DNA from: Pelagimonas varians
Lineage (GTDB): Bacteria > Pseudomonadota > Alphaproteobacteria > Rhodobacterales > Rhodobacteraceae
Assembly (NCBI RefSeq): GCF_003208435.1
Contig: NZ_QKMF01000006.1
Span: 124,001-188,000, forward strand
DNA length: 64,000 nucleotides
Reading direction: 5' to 3'
Part shown: positions 63,462-64,000 of the stretch, one piece after another
Position numbering within the stretch: the first letter of the stretch is position 1
Layout of the letters: each line of letters opens with the position of its first letter
Notes under the pieces: model-generated
The model's input: the letters and a program-made list of their open reading frames with translations, nothing else
What the model was told of the DNA's origin: nothing
Database searches by the model: none
Position numbers and translations under genes: made by a program

Positions 63462-64000
63462 ATGCCCAAATCGCCTTTCCTATCAACCATGGCTTTTTGC
63501 GCCATGGCTTTGATACCGCCAGCGGCTTTTGCCTCTCAGGGTGGTTCTCAGGATCAGGTAACAACCTACGCCTTGGAAAACGGGTTAGAGGTTGTGGTGA
63601 TCGAAGATCATCGATCATCTGCGGTTGTGCATATGTTGTGGTATCGGGCCGGATCGGCGGATGAACCGCGTGGAACATCAGGCATTGCGCATTTCCTGGA
63701 ACACTTGTTGTTCAAAGCGACGGATAAACTTGAATCTGGCGAATTCTCCAAGGTTGTTGCTGCGAATGGCGGCAGTGACAATGCGTTTACCAGCTATGAT
63801 TACACGGGGTATTTCCAGCGCGTCGCAGCAGACAGACTGCCCCTGATGATGGAAATGGAAGCGGACAGGATGGTCAATATCCGCCTGACCGAAGACGATA
63901 TTCTGACTGAGCGCGAAGTGATCATCGAAGAGCGCAACCAGCGCACCGAAAATGATCCCGGATCGCTGCTTCGCGAACAACGGCAGGCGGCGATGTACCT
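63462..64000 (+). CDS. M16 family zinc peptidase (PqqL/insulinase type), cut by window end
   Basis: Visible for 179 residues from ATG 63462, with GAGGAG upstream, then cut by the window end. A signal peptide (about residues 1-25) suggests periplasmic location. The inverted zinc motif HFLEH (His77, Glu80, His81) is present, and the third ligand Glu lies in LTEREVIIEERNQ. Members degrade small exported peptides. A second, inactive M16 partner gene usually follows; it would be outside the window. Confidence 0.9.
   Translation, partial: MPKSPFLSTMAFCAMALIPPAAFASQGGSQDQVTTYALENGLEVVVIEDHRSSAVVHMLWYRAGSADEPRGTSGIAHFLEHLLFKATDKLESGEFSKVVAANGGSDNAFTSYDYTGYFQRVAADRLPLMMEMEADRMVNIRLTEDDILTEREVIIEERNQRTENDPGSLLREQRQAAMY

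Noticed and set aside
1-64000. CRISPR arrays, insertion sequences, prophage or integrative elements
   Set aside because: No regularly spaced direct repeats, transposase, integrase or phage structural genes were seen. The only tRNA gene (tRNA-Val) has no flanking duplication or integrase.

Overview
The window looks like core chromosome of a marine alphaproteobacterium of the order Rhodobacterales (Roseobacter-type). The evidence is gene content and order: a class I lysyl-tRNA synthetase, the run rsmB - heparinase-like - purH - lspA - DUF3035 lipoprotein - M16 peptidase, the waaA/lpxK/DUF4170 group, a SDHAF4-type DUF1674 protein, a 41-residue bL36, TIGR02186 beside TauE, and CtrA-like TTAA-N7-TTAA sites. 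G+C is moderate and codon use looks even. I see no insertion sequence, prophage, integron or CRISPR array. The assignment is inference from remembered synteny, not from a database search.

Layout. 1-4.5 kb: a truncated membrane chemoreceptor overlapping a small exported protein, ettA, and a second chemoreceptor. 4.5-9.5 kb: nadD, a Tat-exported D,D-carboxypeptidase, an L,D-transpeptidase, a TerB-like protein and lysK. 9.5-13.2 kb: a PPOX/HugZ-like protein, an outer-membrane-like protein divergent from an orphan ParA ATPase with a kinase-fold-like partner, and a transaldolase-family gene. 13.3-20.5 kb: priA, an S49 peptidase, a 55-residue zinc-knuckle membrane peptide, a Ca/Na antiporter, a pteridine-reductase-like SDR and uvrC. 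The A+T-rich leader of uvrC carries DnaA boxes. 20.6-27.7 kb: a thioesterase/TIGR02186/TauE unit and a BMP-type nucleoside ABC importer with an internal terminator after the binding-protein gene. 27.8-35.3 kb: rimI, tsaB, a GFA protein, a NifU-like scaffold, a ClbS/DfsB protein, UspA, a branched-chain aminotransferase and a stand-alone formate dehydrogenase alpha subunit.

35.3-48.9 kb is the most interesting stretch. An OmpR-type regulator and a PAS hybrid kinase face away from a long plus-strand cluster: acyl-CoA synthetase, livG, livH, a 79-aa membrane protein, livM, a binding protein, livF, a 63-aa orphan, a phenylacetate-CoA-ligase-like protein with an altered P-loop, and a caspase-fold protein that appears to have lost its catalytic residues. 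A 9-bp direct repeat with an 11-bp period sits in the divergent promoter region. The whole could be a regulated system that imports an organic acid and activates it with CoA.

48.9-64 kb is housekeeping: rpmJ, tRNA-Val, an N-formylglutamate amidohydrolase family protein, the Kdo/lipid A genes lpxK-waaA-DUF4170, cysQ, pmbA, a phosphodiester glycosidase, rbfA, dapB, SDHAF4, rsmB, a heparinase II/III-like protein, purH, lspA, a lipoprotein and an M16 peptidase cut by the window end. A short dispersed repeat with a hairpin whose two arms change together occurs four times (near 9.5, 35.0, 37.9 and 40.2 kb).
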